A stretch of 42,535 bases of DNA from Protostelium mycophagum (Eukaryota; Evosea; Variosea; Protosteliida; Protosteliaceae), in assembly GCA_002081555.1 (NCBI GenBank), contig MZNV01002460.1, positions 1 through 42,535 of the forward strand, read 5' to 3'. A model generated the notes under the pieces. That model did not search any database. It saw only the letters and a list, made by a program, of their open reading frames with translations, and was not told the origin of the DNA. The position numbers were made by a program, and so were the translations under genes. Positions 1 through 12,300 of this stretch are shown here, one piece after another (position 1 is the stretch's first letter; each line of letters starts with the position of its first letter).

Positions 1-612
1 TGTGGTTTGACGTTTAAGAATATTCCGAGTTGCTTACCTCAGTTGCATGTGCAATTGTGGGTAGTAACTATTCAATTATGGGTGATGGAATGTGCCTGGT
101 GAGGGCCGAAAAGTTACTGGTTTAAAGTCCAAAGCTGATATGCAAAGATGGAAATCATTCGGTGTTCCATCTTATGGCGAGGTGAATAGACTGAGTATAT
201 TTGTTCAGAAGTACACGTGTAGGCACTAGAGCATTACCGCCTTCTTATGATCCTATTGAGGACTTTGATCCATCTGCATGTAACTGCAGGGGTAAGTCTA
301 AACCAAAACAGACGATTTGAGTCATGTGGATGAACCAAATCACCAAGATGAGAATGAGCGGATGTATAGATAGGAAAGTAAAGATCGATCAAAGTTCTCC
401 GAGTATACTCATCGATAAACTCTCATGCACTTGAGCTGGCTCTGCTTGAACCAGTCGAAACATGAAATGTGGGATAGACAAACTCTAATCCTTCATACCT
501 CAAGAGGAAGTTCAGGAAGAGAAGAGGGTGGAAGAAGGTAGGGATAGAGGACTTGAGTCTTGCGCGTGGTCGGTTGGTGCAGTTGCGGTTGGACCTCGAA
601 AATTATGTTTTT

Positions 613-944
613 TCAAACCGCAATTTTCCCGCCTTTTCTTCCTTTTTCAACACTTCGATTTTAAACGGTTAGTAGCCTCCGGCTTGCGGTAGTTACCGTG
701 TTTTATGACCGTTACAAATTCAAATGATGAGCATTGTAGATCTTGGTAACAGTCTACAACGCGGCAAATAAATCTTCCTCAAACCGCAATTTTCCCGCCT
801 TTTCTTCCTTTTTCAACACTTCGATTTTAAACGGTTAGTAGCCTCCGGCTTGCGGTAGTTACCGTGTTTTATGACCGTTACAAATTCAAATGATGAGCAT
901 TGTAGATCTTGGTAACAGTCTACAACGCGGCAAATAAATCTTCC
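613..944. repeat. 166-bp perfect tandem duplication
   Basis: Bases 613-778 are repeated directly as 779-944, with no difference that I can see. Each unit holds a TTTCCCGCC motif, one copy of the dispersed hairpin element (GCGGTAGTTACCGTG, about 686-712 and 852-878), one TTGTAGAT octamer and a reverse-orientation CTACAACG. Two identical adjacent copies in non-coding DNA point to a recent duplication or to an assembly artefact. Confidence 0.9.
686..712 (+). repeat. Dispersed hairpin element, copy 1
   Basis: This is a GCGGTAGTTACCGTG core followed by a GACCGTTAC arm. It belongs to the family described for 22415-22440. A second copy lies exactly 166 bp downstream inside the tandem duplication. 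It is non-coding as far as I can see. Confidence 0.55.
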
Positions 945-1394
945 GAAACAGATCAGAAAGTGCAGGGTAAGAATTCATCCACGAATGCATCTTCTTTATC
1001 TTATGTGATGAATTCTAACGTCCCCATCATACATACTGCTGATGATTACGTATTTCTATTTCTAAACAACTTCTGAAACATTACATTCTGATCATGATGA
1101 AAGAGTTCTTGGATAGTGACTCATACATATGTAGGCCGTCTCTTTGGCCGTCCCTTGTTGGAAGTAGACCTTTCTGAAATAAATGAAATTTTAACTATTT
1201 TAATCTATCTCTTTCTCAACATGAAACATAATTTCATTCTTGAATATATTCATGTATACTCATCTTCTTGATTGGGGAGGAAATGTGTCAACAATGATCA
1301 CAGTTGTGATCTCTTGGCGGGAGAATTGTAGATATGGTCCCACCAAAATTACGCTATTTTAAGGCTCGCTCTTCCTCCATCTCGCAATCTAAAC

Positions 1395-4300
1395 ATGCGA
1401 ACGGTAACAACATGGCTTGACCGTGTGGTGAGTTTCTATTCCAAATCTAGAGATGTCTGAAGTCCACAGTCCGATCGCGACAATGTGAAGCAGCCTATTT
1501 ATGACCTTGCATTTCGGCCAGGTGATCAAATTCCTCTCCCTCCAATCTCTGAATTATACAGACGGCACACAACTGGTGGTTAGTTGTGGACAGAGGGTCA
1601 ATGTCTACAACACAGCTGATGGAGAGGTCATTCAGAGGCTAAAGGGTGACAACATACCGGTATGAAATGATCTGAGGAGAAACAGGACACAAAGGTACCG
1701 TTTACTGTGTGGCTTATTCTAAAGATGGAAAACGGTTCGCCAGCGGAGGGTGGGCAATCTGAATGATTTCAGCCTTCATAATGATCAGCGTGGAATTTAT
1801 TCTCTACCAGATCTGACTCACAAATCATCATCTGGGCTCAAAAACAAGACGGCTTTGCCGGTATTCTGAAGTACAATCACAATGAACCGATCCAATGCAT
1901 TTCTTATAACCCCGTGACACAACAATTGGCCTCTTGCACAGCCACTGATTTTGGTGAGTCGAACGTTTTTGAGGCTTTTGAGCAACGTCACCGCTCATCT
2001 TTCAGGGCTATGGTCCCCCGAACAGAAGGCGGTGAATAAGAAGGGTGTCAACTCTAAGATTCTGTGTTGTGCATGGACAAATGACGGACAATATTTGGCA
2101 TTAGGTCATTTTAATGGGATCGTCTCCATTCGTGATAAAGAGTCCAATGAGAAGGTGAGACTTCACTGATATTGTGGCGAGCATGTTTTTTCGCCACCCA
2201 AAGAAACACATTCACTTCACTCGCAATATTGTTCATGGATGCTGACAAACGAAGGTGAAAATTGAGAGGAAGGCACCCATCTGGTGTCTCGCTTGGAACC
2301 CCTCTCGCGACGACCCCGTCGACATTCTCGCAATCGGAGACTGGGCCCAGAAGCTGTCCTTCTACCAGCTGATTGGGAAGCAAGTGACGAAAGATAAGGA
2401 CTTGGGTTTTGATCCCTGCTCCATTGGATATTTTTCAAATGGTGAATATCTTACAATTGGAGGAAGTGACAGAAAGGTCAGTTGTCAAATGGCCATCATT
2501 TTGTCTGAGAGCACTCATAATTAAAGGTATCTCTGTGGACAAAAGAGGGAGTCAGGTTGACAACCGTTATAGAGAAGAACGATTGGGTCTGGGCGTGTAA
2601 GGTCAAGCCCCGCCAGGTGACAGATTCAACTTTTGAATTCCAGTTGTTGATAGACTTAGAACTTCGTCGCCACTGGATCGAATGATGGAACTGTCACCCT
2701 CTCGCAGATGGTTTTCTCCACAGGTATGTATATGTTCTCTCTCATCTACAACACTGTAAAGCTCAATATCATCTTTCTGCAACGCTCATCCTCACAGTGC
2801 ACGGGCTGTATCAAGACCGTTATGCGTACAGAGACTTTATGACAGATATCATGATTCAGAATCTGGTGAACGAACAGAAGGTCAGAATCAAATGCAGGGA
2901 CTACGTCAGGAAGATTGCTATTTATAAGGACAGACTTGCAGTACAGCTCTCCAATCAAGTTGTCATATACGAACTTCTTGGAAATGAAGAACAGACAGGT
3001 GAATGCAAGTGTTGAGCTTTTTTTAGAGAAATCATAAAAATATTTGTAGATTCTTATTCTCTGCAGAAATGAATTACAAACCAAGATGGAAGATTCAGAA
3101 GACATTAGAATGCAATCTTCTGGTGGTGACCTCACAACATATCGTACTCTGTCAGGTCTGTCCATACACCCTTATCACGATGAAAACTCTTAATAGATGA
3201 TTGACGAATTTCTCATCTTATCTAGGAGAAGAAACTGCAGCTGCTCAACTTTAGAGGAGAAAAGGAGAGGGAATGGGTCCTCGAATCTTTAATCAGATAC
3301 ATCAAAGTTGTGGGTGGCCCAGTGGGTCGTGAAGGTCTCTTAGTGGGTCTCAAGAACGGCCAGATTTTAGAGGTATGTACACCTGGACTTTTTGTAGAAT
3401 TACAGAATTTGCTTAGCGTTGTAGATCTTCTTGGATAACTCTTTCCCCATTAATTTGATCAAACAAAAAGCATCAGTGCGATGCCTCGACCTCAGCGCGA
3501 AGTGAGTCCTCGTGATGACAAAGCACTTGTTCTAAAAGTGTGCAGCCGCCAAAAATTGGCTGTTGTTGACGAGAACAACAACTGTCTAGTGTATAGTCTG
3601 GCGACTAAAGATCTACTGTTCCAAGAACCGAACGCAAATAGTGTCTCTTGGAATACCGATCTGGAAGACATGCTCTGTTTCTCAGGAAACGGTAACTACT
3701 CTCATCTACAACATTGTAAAGAAGATAATATTGAAAATGAACAGGATTGTTGAACATCAAGGCGGGAACGTTTCCAGTCCATCAACAAAAGATGCAGGGA
3801 TTCGTGGTTGGATTTAAGGGCTCAAGAATCTTCTGCCTCCACATCTACGCCATGCAAGCCATTGATGTGCCACAAGTAAGGAACACCAACAAATGAAAAG
3901 AATTAATTGTCTCCAGTCTGCATCATTATATAGATACCTGGAGAGAGCTGACTTCGCCAACGCTTATAAGATAGCTTGTTTAGGTGTCACGGAGACCGAC
4001 TGGAGGCTCTTAGCTGTTGAAGCGTTGGGACACATGGATCTCTATGTGGCGAGAAAAGCTTTCATCAGATTGAGAGATCTCAAGTTCATCGAGCTCATCA
4101 ACATGATCGAACATGCCAAGAAGAGATCGTGAGCAGAACTGTAAATCTGCAACACTGAATCTTCGCAGAAATTTCAACGAGAAGCAGTATCTTGGAGATG
4201 CATTGGCCTACCAAGGAAAGTACGCTGAAGCTGCTCAAATTTATGCAGCTGGAAATCAGGTACTATTCGATTCTATATGGTCTAGTTGTGACAATTTCGA

Positions 4301-6396
4301 TTTACGAAAATAGATTCGTAAGACAATTGAAATGTACTGTGATCTCAGACTATGGGACAAGGCAAGAGAGTGGGCACAAACAACAGATGCTGTAGATATT
4401 GCAGATCTGATTAGGTCAGTTGTAGAGGTCGTGCTGGATCAATGATTTACCGTATTCAGAATGCAAGCCACTTGGGCCGAGGAAACTGGTGACTGGCGAG
4501 CAGCAGTAGAGCTATGGATGGCTGCAGGCAATGACATTAAGGCAGTCAACATTTTCGGTTCAAAGGGTGAGTTTTTCTTTCGGCGACTCTTTCTGACGTC
4601 CGGCATCAGGATGGATCGATGATTTGCATCATCTCGTAGCAAGTATCAGCAGTGATAAGAAACCCGCCTTAGAGAAGGCGGCAGAATTTTTCAAGCAGCA
4701 TGGACAGACACAATACGCCATCGACACATATTTACGTTTAGGTGATGCCACGTCAGTTTTGACTCTCTACACCGAGTCGCAGAGGTGAGATCCTAATCTA
4801 TGTCGACCATTATAGATGCGCGGTTTATTCAGTCCACATTAATCGGTACAGATGGGACGAGGCCATGAGATTGATCGAGTCTGGAGAGACCAAGGTTCGT
4901 GATTTTAATGATTTTTTATCTTAACTCATCACAGGTGGACGCTAAAAAATTCTGGCTGCCGTACGCTCATTGGTTGGCAATCCACGACCGCTTCGAAGAG
5001 GCACAAGAGTCTTTCATGAAGGCGGACCAACCAGAGGCTGCCTCACAAGTTTTGGAGGAGCTGACCTCGAACGCTGTTTTAGAGAATCGTTACGAAGATG
5101 CATCCTATTATTTCTGGCTGCTAAGTCAGGAGTACTTAAAATTGATTAGAGGACGAACTGAGGGTAAGTTTCAAAGAATTTTATTCAAAACATTTGGCGG
5201 GAAACTGACGAGAACAGAGTTAACTGCAGAGGAAGAAGGTTTCTTGAAGAAATTCCAAGAGTTCAGGGAGCTGTCAGATATCTATTTCGCGTACAGTTTC
5301 ATCTTCAGATATACGGTAGGTTTCTACCTCTTCTCCACATCTTTGACATCCTGCAGGACGACCCTTTTACGACTCTCCACCCCGAGACAGTCTTTAACAT
5401 TGCAAGATATCTTCTGAATGCTATGCCGAACAAAGCGCCTCTCGGAATTTCAAAACTGTACATCCTCTTCGCGCTCGCAAAACATGCCAAAGATCTTGGT
5501 GCTTTCAAGCTAGCCAGATTTACTTATGACAAACTACAACAGTTGAGATTGCCGAACAACTGGATAGATTCAATAGATCTGGCCACACTGACCATCAGAT
5601 CCAAACCCTTTTCAGACAGAGAGGTTAGAAGAGTAATTTAATACATATACAGAGCCTAAGACACCTAGGATCATCAACCAGTTTGCAACAGATGCTCCAC
5701 GGCGAATCCATTGGTTGGAGTAAGAGGAAACTTCTGTACAAACTGCAAGCACCCATTCTTGTACTCTTTTGGTTCCTTTGAAATCCTTCCGCTTGTAGAA
5801 TTTTACCCCAATGACGATATCAGCGACGAGGTGAAGTTCTACAGATTTCTATTTTCATTTTTATTGACTGCGGGCAGGAAGCTGAGAGGTTGATCGAAAA
5901 AGACCCCCCACTCGGTGGAAATGTACATTTGAATAAGCCAGACAGTCTCGTCTTGGGCGATGCACCACAAGACACGTTCGAGTCAGACCCGTTTGCTAGA
6001 GTTTTAGATTACTACGAAGTCAGTTCTTCGAATGTCCTTGTTGATTGATGCAACATGATCTCACGATTCGCAGCAAGAAGGAATCACTGACCCTGTCTTT
6101 GTCAGCAGAGATGTATTGTTGATGATGAGAAGAACAGAAGTTTTCGTGAAGAGGTGGAACTCTGTCGGAGTGAGGAACCAATACTACAAGCTGATGGTAC
6201 CAGAGGTTCCTGTCATCTTGTGCCCCTCATGCTACCACTTTTTCCACGAGGAAGATTACGAGGTAAGGTTTGATTTTCTACAACGCAAACTACAATCTAC
6301 AACGATGTAGAATCCACAATTCATGATCTTCAGGTCGCCTCAATGCAAAAGCATAGATGTCCCATCTGCCGCGTCTCCTCTGACAGCACCCTCTAG
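1395..6396 (+). CDS. IFT122: Intraflagellar transport protein 122 (IFT-A complex)
   Basis: IFT122 is a core IFT-A subunit that works in retrograde ciliary transport and in entry of membrane proteins into cilia. The first exon encodes [11 protein letters not shown] (1395-1427). Further exons spell WD-repeat blocks typical of the family: [40 protein letters not shown] and the characteristic [10 protein letters not shown] (intron-split near 1953/2007). A helical TPR-like half follows (about 3900-5640). The C-terminus has paired Cys motifs, CPSC (about 6220) and CPIC (about 6360), as in IFT122, then a TAG at 6394. An AATAAA lies about 13 nt past the stop. More than 20 introns, many about 40 nt, interrupt the gene. 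The span fits a protein of roughly 1,150-1,200 residues, the family's usual size. Exon joins in the middle are approximate; the identification is secure. Confidence 0.93.
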
Positions 6397-6408
6397 ACTT
6401 GTTGCCCA

Positions 6409-6414
6409 AATAAA
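6409..6414 (+). other. Poly(A) signal of IFT122
   Basis: AATAAA lies 13 nt after the IFT122 stop codon, inside a 45-bp gap that separates it from the convergent AsnRS gene. Both 3' UTRs must therefore be very short or overlap. Confidence 0.6.
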
Positions 6415-6441
6415 GAATTGTGAAGTCGAGCAAATTTTTAT

Positions 6442-8747
6442 TTAGAATTCAGCACTTCCTGGCACTCTGGGGAAGGGGATGGCATCACGAATGTTTTCGA
6501 TTCCGGTGACAAACATGACGAGACGCTCGAAGCCGAGACCGAAACCAGAGTGGACGCAAGAACCGAACCTGCGGAGATCCAAGTAGTACTTGTATGCCTC
6601 CTTGTCTAATCCTGCCTCTTCGATTCTACAATCACTCAGTCTGTGTCGTGTTGCAACACCAAGCTTTTCGCTTGTGGCAGATTTGAGTCACAAAACATCA
6701 TGGAGAATAAAACTGACCTCTTCTCAAGGTGGTCGAGGCGCTCCTCTCTTTGGGAACCGCCCATGAGCTCACCGACCTTTGGTACCAAAACGTCCATGGC
6801 TCTTACGGTCTTTCCGTCTTCGTTCAATCTCATGTAGAAAGCCTTGAACTCCTTGGGGTAGTCGAACACGATGACGGGCATCTTGTACAATGTGTCTGTG
6901 AGATATCTTATGCATGTCAGTACGATATCATGTGATGTCATGGCATTATCACAGAAGGGGTGATTTCGCACCTCTCGTGTTCTGAGCCGAGGTCAAGACC
7001 CCACTTGACTTCTACTTCGAATTTGTGTCCACCGGCTTGCACCTTCTGTAAGACGTCGATTGCCTCAGTGTAAGACATTCTCTTGAAAGGTGTCTCCTCG
7101 ACGTGTCTCAATCTACAACGTGTCAACATTTTTGGCGGGAATAAATCCGGTCGTTTAATTAAACACTTTTTATTAGAGCGGAAATGACAAAAGTCAACAC
7201 ACGGCAAAGCCGCCACAGAATCCATTCGGATTATTGTTTCAACACATCGAACTTCATAATTTTAAGGACTGTTCACCTCTCTTTGAGACCCTTCTCGACA
7301 AACTTGTCGAAGAATTCCAAGTCGGCGGGGCAAGTCTCTCTGACGTGCTTGATGACGTATTTGAGGTAAGCCTCAGCCATCTCCATGTTTTCGTCCAAAT
7401 CGGCGAAGGCGATTTCAGGCTCAATCATCCAGAACTCTGACATATGTCTCTTGGTGTGACTGACCTAAAAATAGATTATTCGTGTCGACAGAATGTCGAC
7501 TAAAGATTTCGAAGAAATGTCGACGGTGAAATGTGGAAGCACACCTCAGCTCTGAAAGTGGGACCAAAAGTGTAAATTCTGCCGACAGCTGTGGCGTACA
7601 TCTCTCCGTTGAGTTGTCCAGAGACAGTCAAAAAGGCGGGCTTTCCGAAGAAGTCCTTGGTATAGTCTGGCTTGCCGTCCTTGGCGGGGATGACGTCTGA
7701 TAACTTGCTGGCACCGTTCTTCAAGAGGGTGGTGACCTATGAAAAATAAATCCTCATGAAAATATAGAGGGATGATGATCGGTTCGTGTCGATGGAGAAA
7801 AATGTGAAAATCTGGTGGAAATTCACCTGGAACATCTCTCCAGCACCTTCACAGTCAGAAGTGGTGATGAGTGGTGTGTTGAGGTAGATGAAGTCGTTTG
7901 CTTGGAAGAACAAGTGTGTGGCCATGGCACAAGCGTTTCTTACTCTGACCATAGCGGAGAACTGAAATCGTCGTTATGATTAATTTTCAAAATTTTGATG
8001 AGCGACACAAAAAGGCATCGTAGGAGATGATTAGTCATTCGGAAATAATTAAGAATGAAAAAACTCACCGTGTTGGTTCTTCCTCTAAGATGAGCAATCT
8101 CTCTGAGGAACTCAGCAGAGGGTCTGTTCTTGCTCTTGGACAGAGGGTATGAACCTGGAACACACTTTCCGTGAAGTTCTATGCGGGTGGCAGCGAGCTC
8201 TAAAGGCTGCTTGCCTTGTCCCTTCACGACCTTTCCTTCTACGATGAAACAGGCGTGGATACCAGCGTTGGGGCCGACAAGATCAGCGAAACCAGGGACC
8301 TCTCCTTGGACGACAACCTTTGTATTATCAGGATATGATCAGAGGCCAATTTGATTTAAAAATCGTAATACCTGGTATGTGTCGAAAGTAGAACCATCGG
8401 TGAGCTCTAAGAAGGCGAATCTGCCGCCACCCTAACTATATTAGTTGGTCACAGATGCCCTACGTCTGTACCTGCTCACGGATCGTCTTGGCCCATCCAC
8501 AGAGGACAACCTCTTGGCCCTCCTTTCCTTCCTTGAGAAGGTGCTTGATGAGTGTTCTCTTGGCGAGAACTGAATCCTTAGAGAGGTTAACACGGGGAGG
8601 TGCAGATCTTGTGCCCTGTTGTTGCTGTCTCAACTGACGATCGTTAATATGATTAAGGATGATGATTGAGAGTTTCACCTGTGCGTTCTCGAGTCTGAGA
8701 CGTTCTAATTCCTGTTGGAGCTGTGTAACATCGGTGGTTTCGGCCAT
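6442..8747 (-). CDS. Asparaginyl-tRNA synthetase (plant/bacterial-type class II)
   Basis: The enzyme charges tRNA-Asn with asparagine in the cytosol or an organelle. The chosen ATG at 8747 opens [20 protein letters not shown], a short coiled N-terminus. An OB-fold region follows with [11 protein letters not shown]. Class II core pieces are then seen: [54 protein letters not shown] (motif 2) and [30 protein letters not shown] is specific to AsnRS. The end carries motif 3, [20 protein letters not shown], and the terminus [12 protein letters not shown]. That terminus resembles the bacterial and plant cytosolic enzymes rather than animal NARS1. About eight introns split the gene. An AAATAAA overlaps the TAA stop. 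The gene is convergent with IFT122 and divergent from the receptor kinase. An ATG 36 nt upstream in frame (MLEFGQKNRSII...) is possible but less likely. Confidence 0.95.
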
Positions 8748-9355
8748 GATGATCGATCGATTTTTCTGTCCGAATTCCAACACTCAGCTCGTTGTAGACA
8801 GTGGTTCTTTATTCCCACCAAAGAAAGGGTGGTTCGCCGAACTTTGCAAAAATCAAAAACTATCAAAGATAAAAATTGCTTGCAGAACAAGCTGGTTGAT
8901 ATTGCTTTATACTGATCTATAAGCAAGTCAGGCAACCGCGTGAACCAATATTGATTTGAACTGAACTGTAGTGGAGACCTACTGAACAGTATATTTTGAA
9001 ACAATGTGTATTCTAACTCTATGGTATGGAAGTTAGCTGCAGGTCTTTCGCTCATGAGGGGTCTCGTCCAACATGTCTTCTCCATGTTTTTTAGTGTCTT
9101 TTATTAAATTTCATTGAACTTTCCACATCATGAATTGATAGAGCAATTTGAGCGCTTACGTCTTGTACGTGACGAAAAAAACACTGCTCCCGCCGAAATA
9201 AGCTGCTATAAAGTCGCCCAACTGGTCAGGCGCAGGGTGGATGAAAGGAGCGTAAAGTTCATCCGGTATTATAAACCAGGACCTTTCGGCTTCTTTTGTA
9301 ATTTGTCACACACGACTGTGGAGCACCTCTTTATTTCACAGACAAAGCCAAAGAC
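8748..9355. promoter_or_regulatory. Divergent intergenic region, AsnRS / receptor kinase
   Basis: These 608 bp separate the two divergent start codons and must hold both promoters and any 5' UTR introns. Open frames exist but look random. I see no TATA box that I would trust. Confidence 0.5.
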
Positions 9356-12300
9356 ATGGTCGCATCTCATTGTACTTTAGTAATACTTGTCCTTGTGGCT
9401 CATCTCGTCGTCACGACAAAGGCCGATCCGATTGTTGATACCCTTCACGAATTTTATACAAGCACCTCAGGTGAGGGAACGGCTGACTGCCTTCAAAATG
9501 GTCGCATTCCTTCTGACTCAACATCAATTCTACAATCATCCCATTTTCTGTGATTGATTCCATTTGCATAGGGAGCCAATGGTACAATAATCAAGGTTGG
9601 AATACTTCTTCGAATTATTGCTCCTGGACGGGTGTCGTATGTCGCGAAGGGTTGGGTTTCGTCGGACTGAACCTCACAAATAATAACCTCGTTGGTCCAT
9701 TACCACCGATGTTATCCTCTTTGAGGGGGGTCTACTTATTAGACCTCTCTCTGAACAACTTATATGGAGACATAGAAGTTTTATCCGGACTCACTTCCAT
9801 GTTGTCCCTGTCCCTGCAGGTAACATTGATCATATTTTCTGATTGAAATTGACCCGCCGGCAGGGGCTTGGGTTACAAGGCGATGTCTCTTCTTTCAGTG
9901 GAATGACCAATCTATTACGGGTGGATTTAGGGAATAACCTCTTAACCGGAACTTTGGAAGCCTTTTCTGGCTGTAGAAATCTGAAATATCTCAATATACA
10001 GAGAAACTTGGTGAGATGTCGAAAAGACACTTCCAATCATGACTGACTTGTAAGATGACCGGCACACTCGACCCCATCGCGAAGCTGTCCCAGCTCATCT
10101 ATCTGAATACTACGAATAACATCATCACAGGCCCCATTCCAGACTTGTCCGGCATGAGCAGCGTTGAATATTTAGACTTCACGTCTAATCAGCTCCAAGG
10201 CCAGGTGAGCCTACATCAAGACAACCAAACGGTCACAATGATCTCATGTCCTAATCGAGCTCGCAGCTCCCGCAATCGCTCCTTCTCATCAGCACGCTGC
10301 AGTTCCTTTCTTTGACGAGTAACCTCTTAGTTGGAACTTTACCTCCTCTCTGGAACACCCCCAACCTGTGGTTTTTCTCCACCGCTTTCAATACCATCAC
10401 GGGGGTCATTCCTGACCAATTCTACAACCTGACGTGACTATTTTAAGATCATGTCATGTCATTATTGACTTTCAACAGATCCATGCAGCAAATTTATTTT
10501 TCAGCAAACTCTTTGTCTGGTGCCCTCTCGCCTAAAATAGCCAACTTGAAAGGTAAGGATCCTGCGTAAACCCTATCTGATCTAAAAATAGCACTTACTC
10601 ATCTCTCCCTCGATGGGAATCTCCTGACCGGAACAATTCCGGAAGAAATTGGGCAGCTGACAAATCTATATTATCTTGGCCTTTCCTTCAACCAGTTCCA
10701 GGGGGTTCTTCCCGCTTCCCTGGGAAATTTGATCAATATCAATCAGATAGATGTGGGGGCAAACTTGTTGGAAGGTAGAGTATTGACGTCACATGTACAA
10801 TACTGATCTGCACAGGAAGTTTTCCGCCGAGCATGGGAAATCTGCAGACTCTGCAGATGTGGTACGCATCAGAGAATGGATTCACTGGAAAACTCCCTTC
10901 ATCGTTCTCGAACCTCACCTCTCTGAAGGTAATTATTACGACGAACTACAACTTCTCCATCACGTCTACAACGAAGCTGATAGAAGGAAGGTGTTTGACT
11001 TGGGTTTCAATGATTTGGAAGGAAACCCCTTTGACTTCTTATCGTCTTGTACAAATCTGGTCTCGCTCCTTCTTTCAGGAAATCGTTTTTCCGGAGAAAT
11101 TCCAACCATTCTCAAGTCAGAAATTTCAAGGAAATTTCGATTGCTGACGTGTACAGTATGTCGCGTCTGAACACGTTAAATATACAATCCAATGATTTTA
11201 ATGGGTATTTCCCCATTGCTATTGAGGATCTTCCAAACTTGGAATATATCTATGCCTCCAGAAATAATTTCCAAGGAAGTCTCCCCATGCTGTCCGGATC
11301 TCTCATACTTAGGTACATCTCCAACTCGACCAAAGAGGCTCATTTTGACAGGCACTTGGACTTTTCCTGGAATAATTTCACGGGAGCTTTCCCCAACCTG
11401 GATGCACTGCACTTATTGGAATATTTAGACCTCTCCCATAATGACATCCGCACCATCTCAATCACAAAAATACAACTGCCATATCTGCAATATCTTGGTA
11501 ATCATGTTATCTGACACTTGACATGTCTAACACTGACAGATATATCTTATAATCAGATCATGGGGCCCCTTCCTTATGTGACCTCACTGTTTCATTGTAC
11601 AATCATCAGGTTGAACAACAATAAATTCCGTGGAAACATCACCCCGGGTGGATCGGTAATTTCCAAGAAATTTCACTCCTTTTCTGACCGCTGTAGGTGA
11701 TGGTCAACTTGTTGGAATTGGACTTGTCCAGTAACAGTTTTGTTGGACCTATACCCTTCTTTCTGGGCAGAATGATCAACTTACAAAAGTTAAACCTGTC
11801 TAACAATGGTTTCAACGGGGTCATCCCCACTACCTTCTCCCTACTCACCAACCTTCAAGTGAGATCTCGACCAATTTTCATAGAAAATTCTTGGAAAGTT
11901 TGAAATGATGACGTGTACAGAGTTTTGACTGTTCTTCAAACAACTTGAGCGGGGCTATGCCAGATCTCACTCCACTATCAAATCTGGTCACTTTCAAGGC
12001 ACAAAACAACCAGCTCAACAGCAGCCTACCCAACATGTTTGCCGGTCTCAGGTCTCTGGAGGTTCTAGATCTGTCTCATAACAACTTGAGTGGGCCCGTT
12101 CCAGGAAGCTTTCAGTCGTGGCAGCTCAACAGCATAAATCTATCGTACAACAACCTGAGGTCAGATTTTCCAGCCTTTTTAGTTTCTTGTTTTCTGAGAG
12201 GCAGCAGCGGGGACCTGCCCTCATCTCTGGGAGATTACAGGTCCATACAATATCTATATCTACAACACAATCAGTTTACTGGACTCGTACCCATGCTCAG

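Larger units (their letters stand above)
1..1394. other. Left flank without a recognisable gene
   Basis: No convincing exon series is visible on either strand. A short open stretch at about 224-320 reads as a proline/aspartate-rich peptide (LPPSYDPIEDFDPSACNCRG) followed by a stop. I cannot assign it to a family; it may be the tail or a decayed piece of an upstream gene. The segment contains a 166-bp tandem duplication at 613-944. The last part, about 1300-1394, is the presumed promoter and 5' leader of IFT122, with a pyrimidine-rich stretch just before the ATG. Confidence 0.5.

Noticed and set aside
224-320. Peptide LPPSYDPIEDFDPSACNCRG as an exon
   Set aside because: Too short and without neighbours that splice to it; left as part of the flank.
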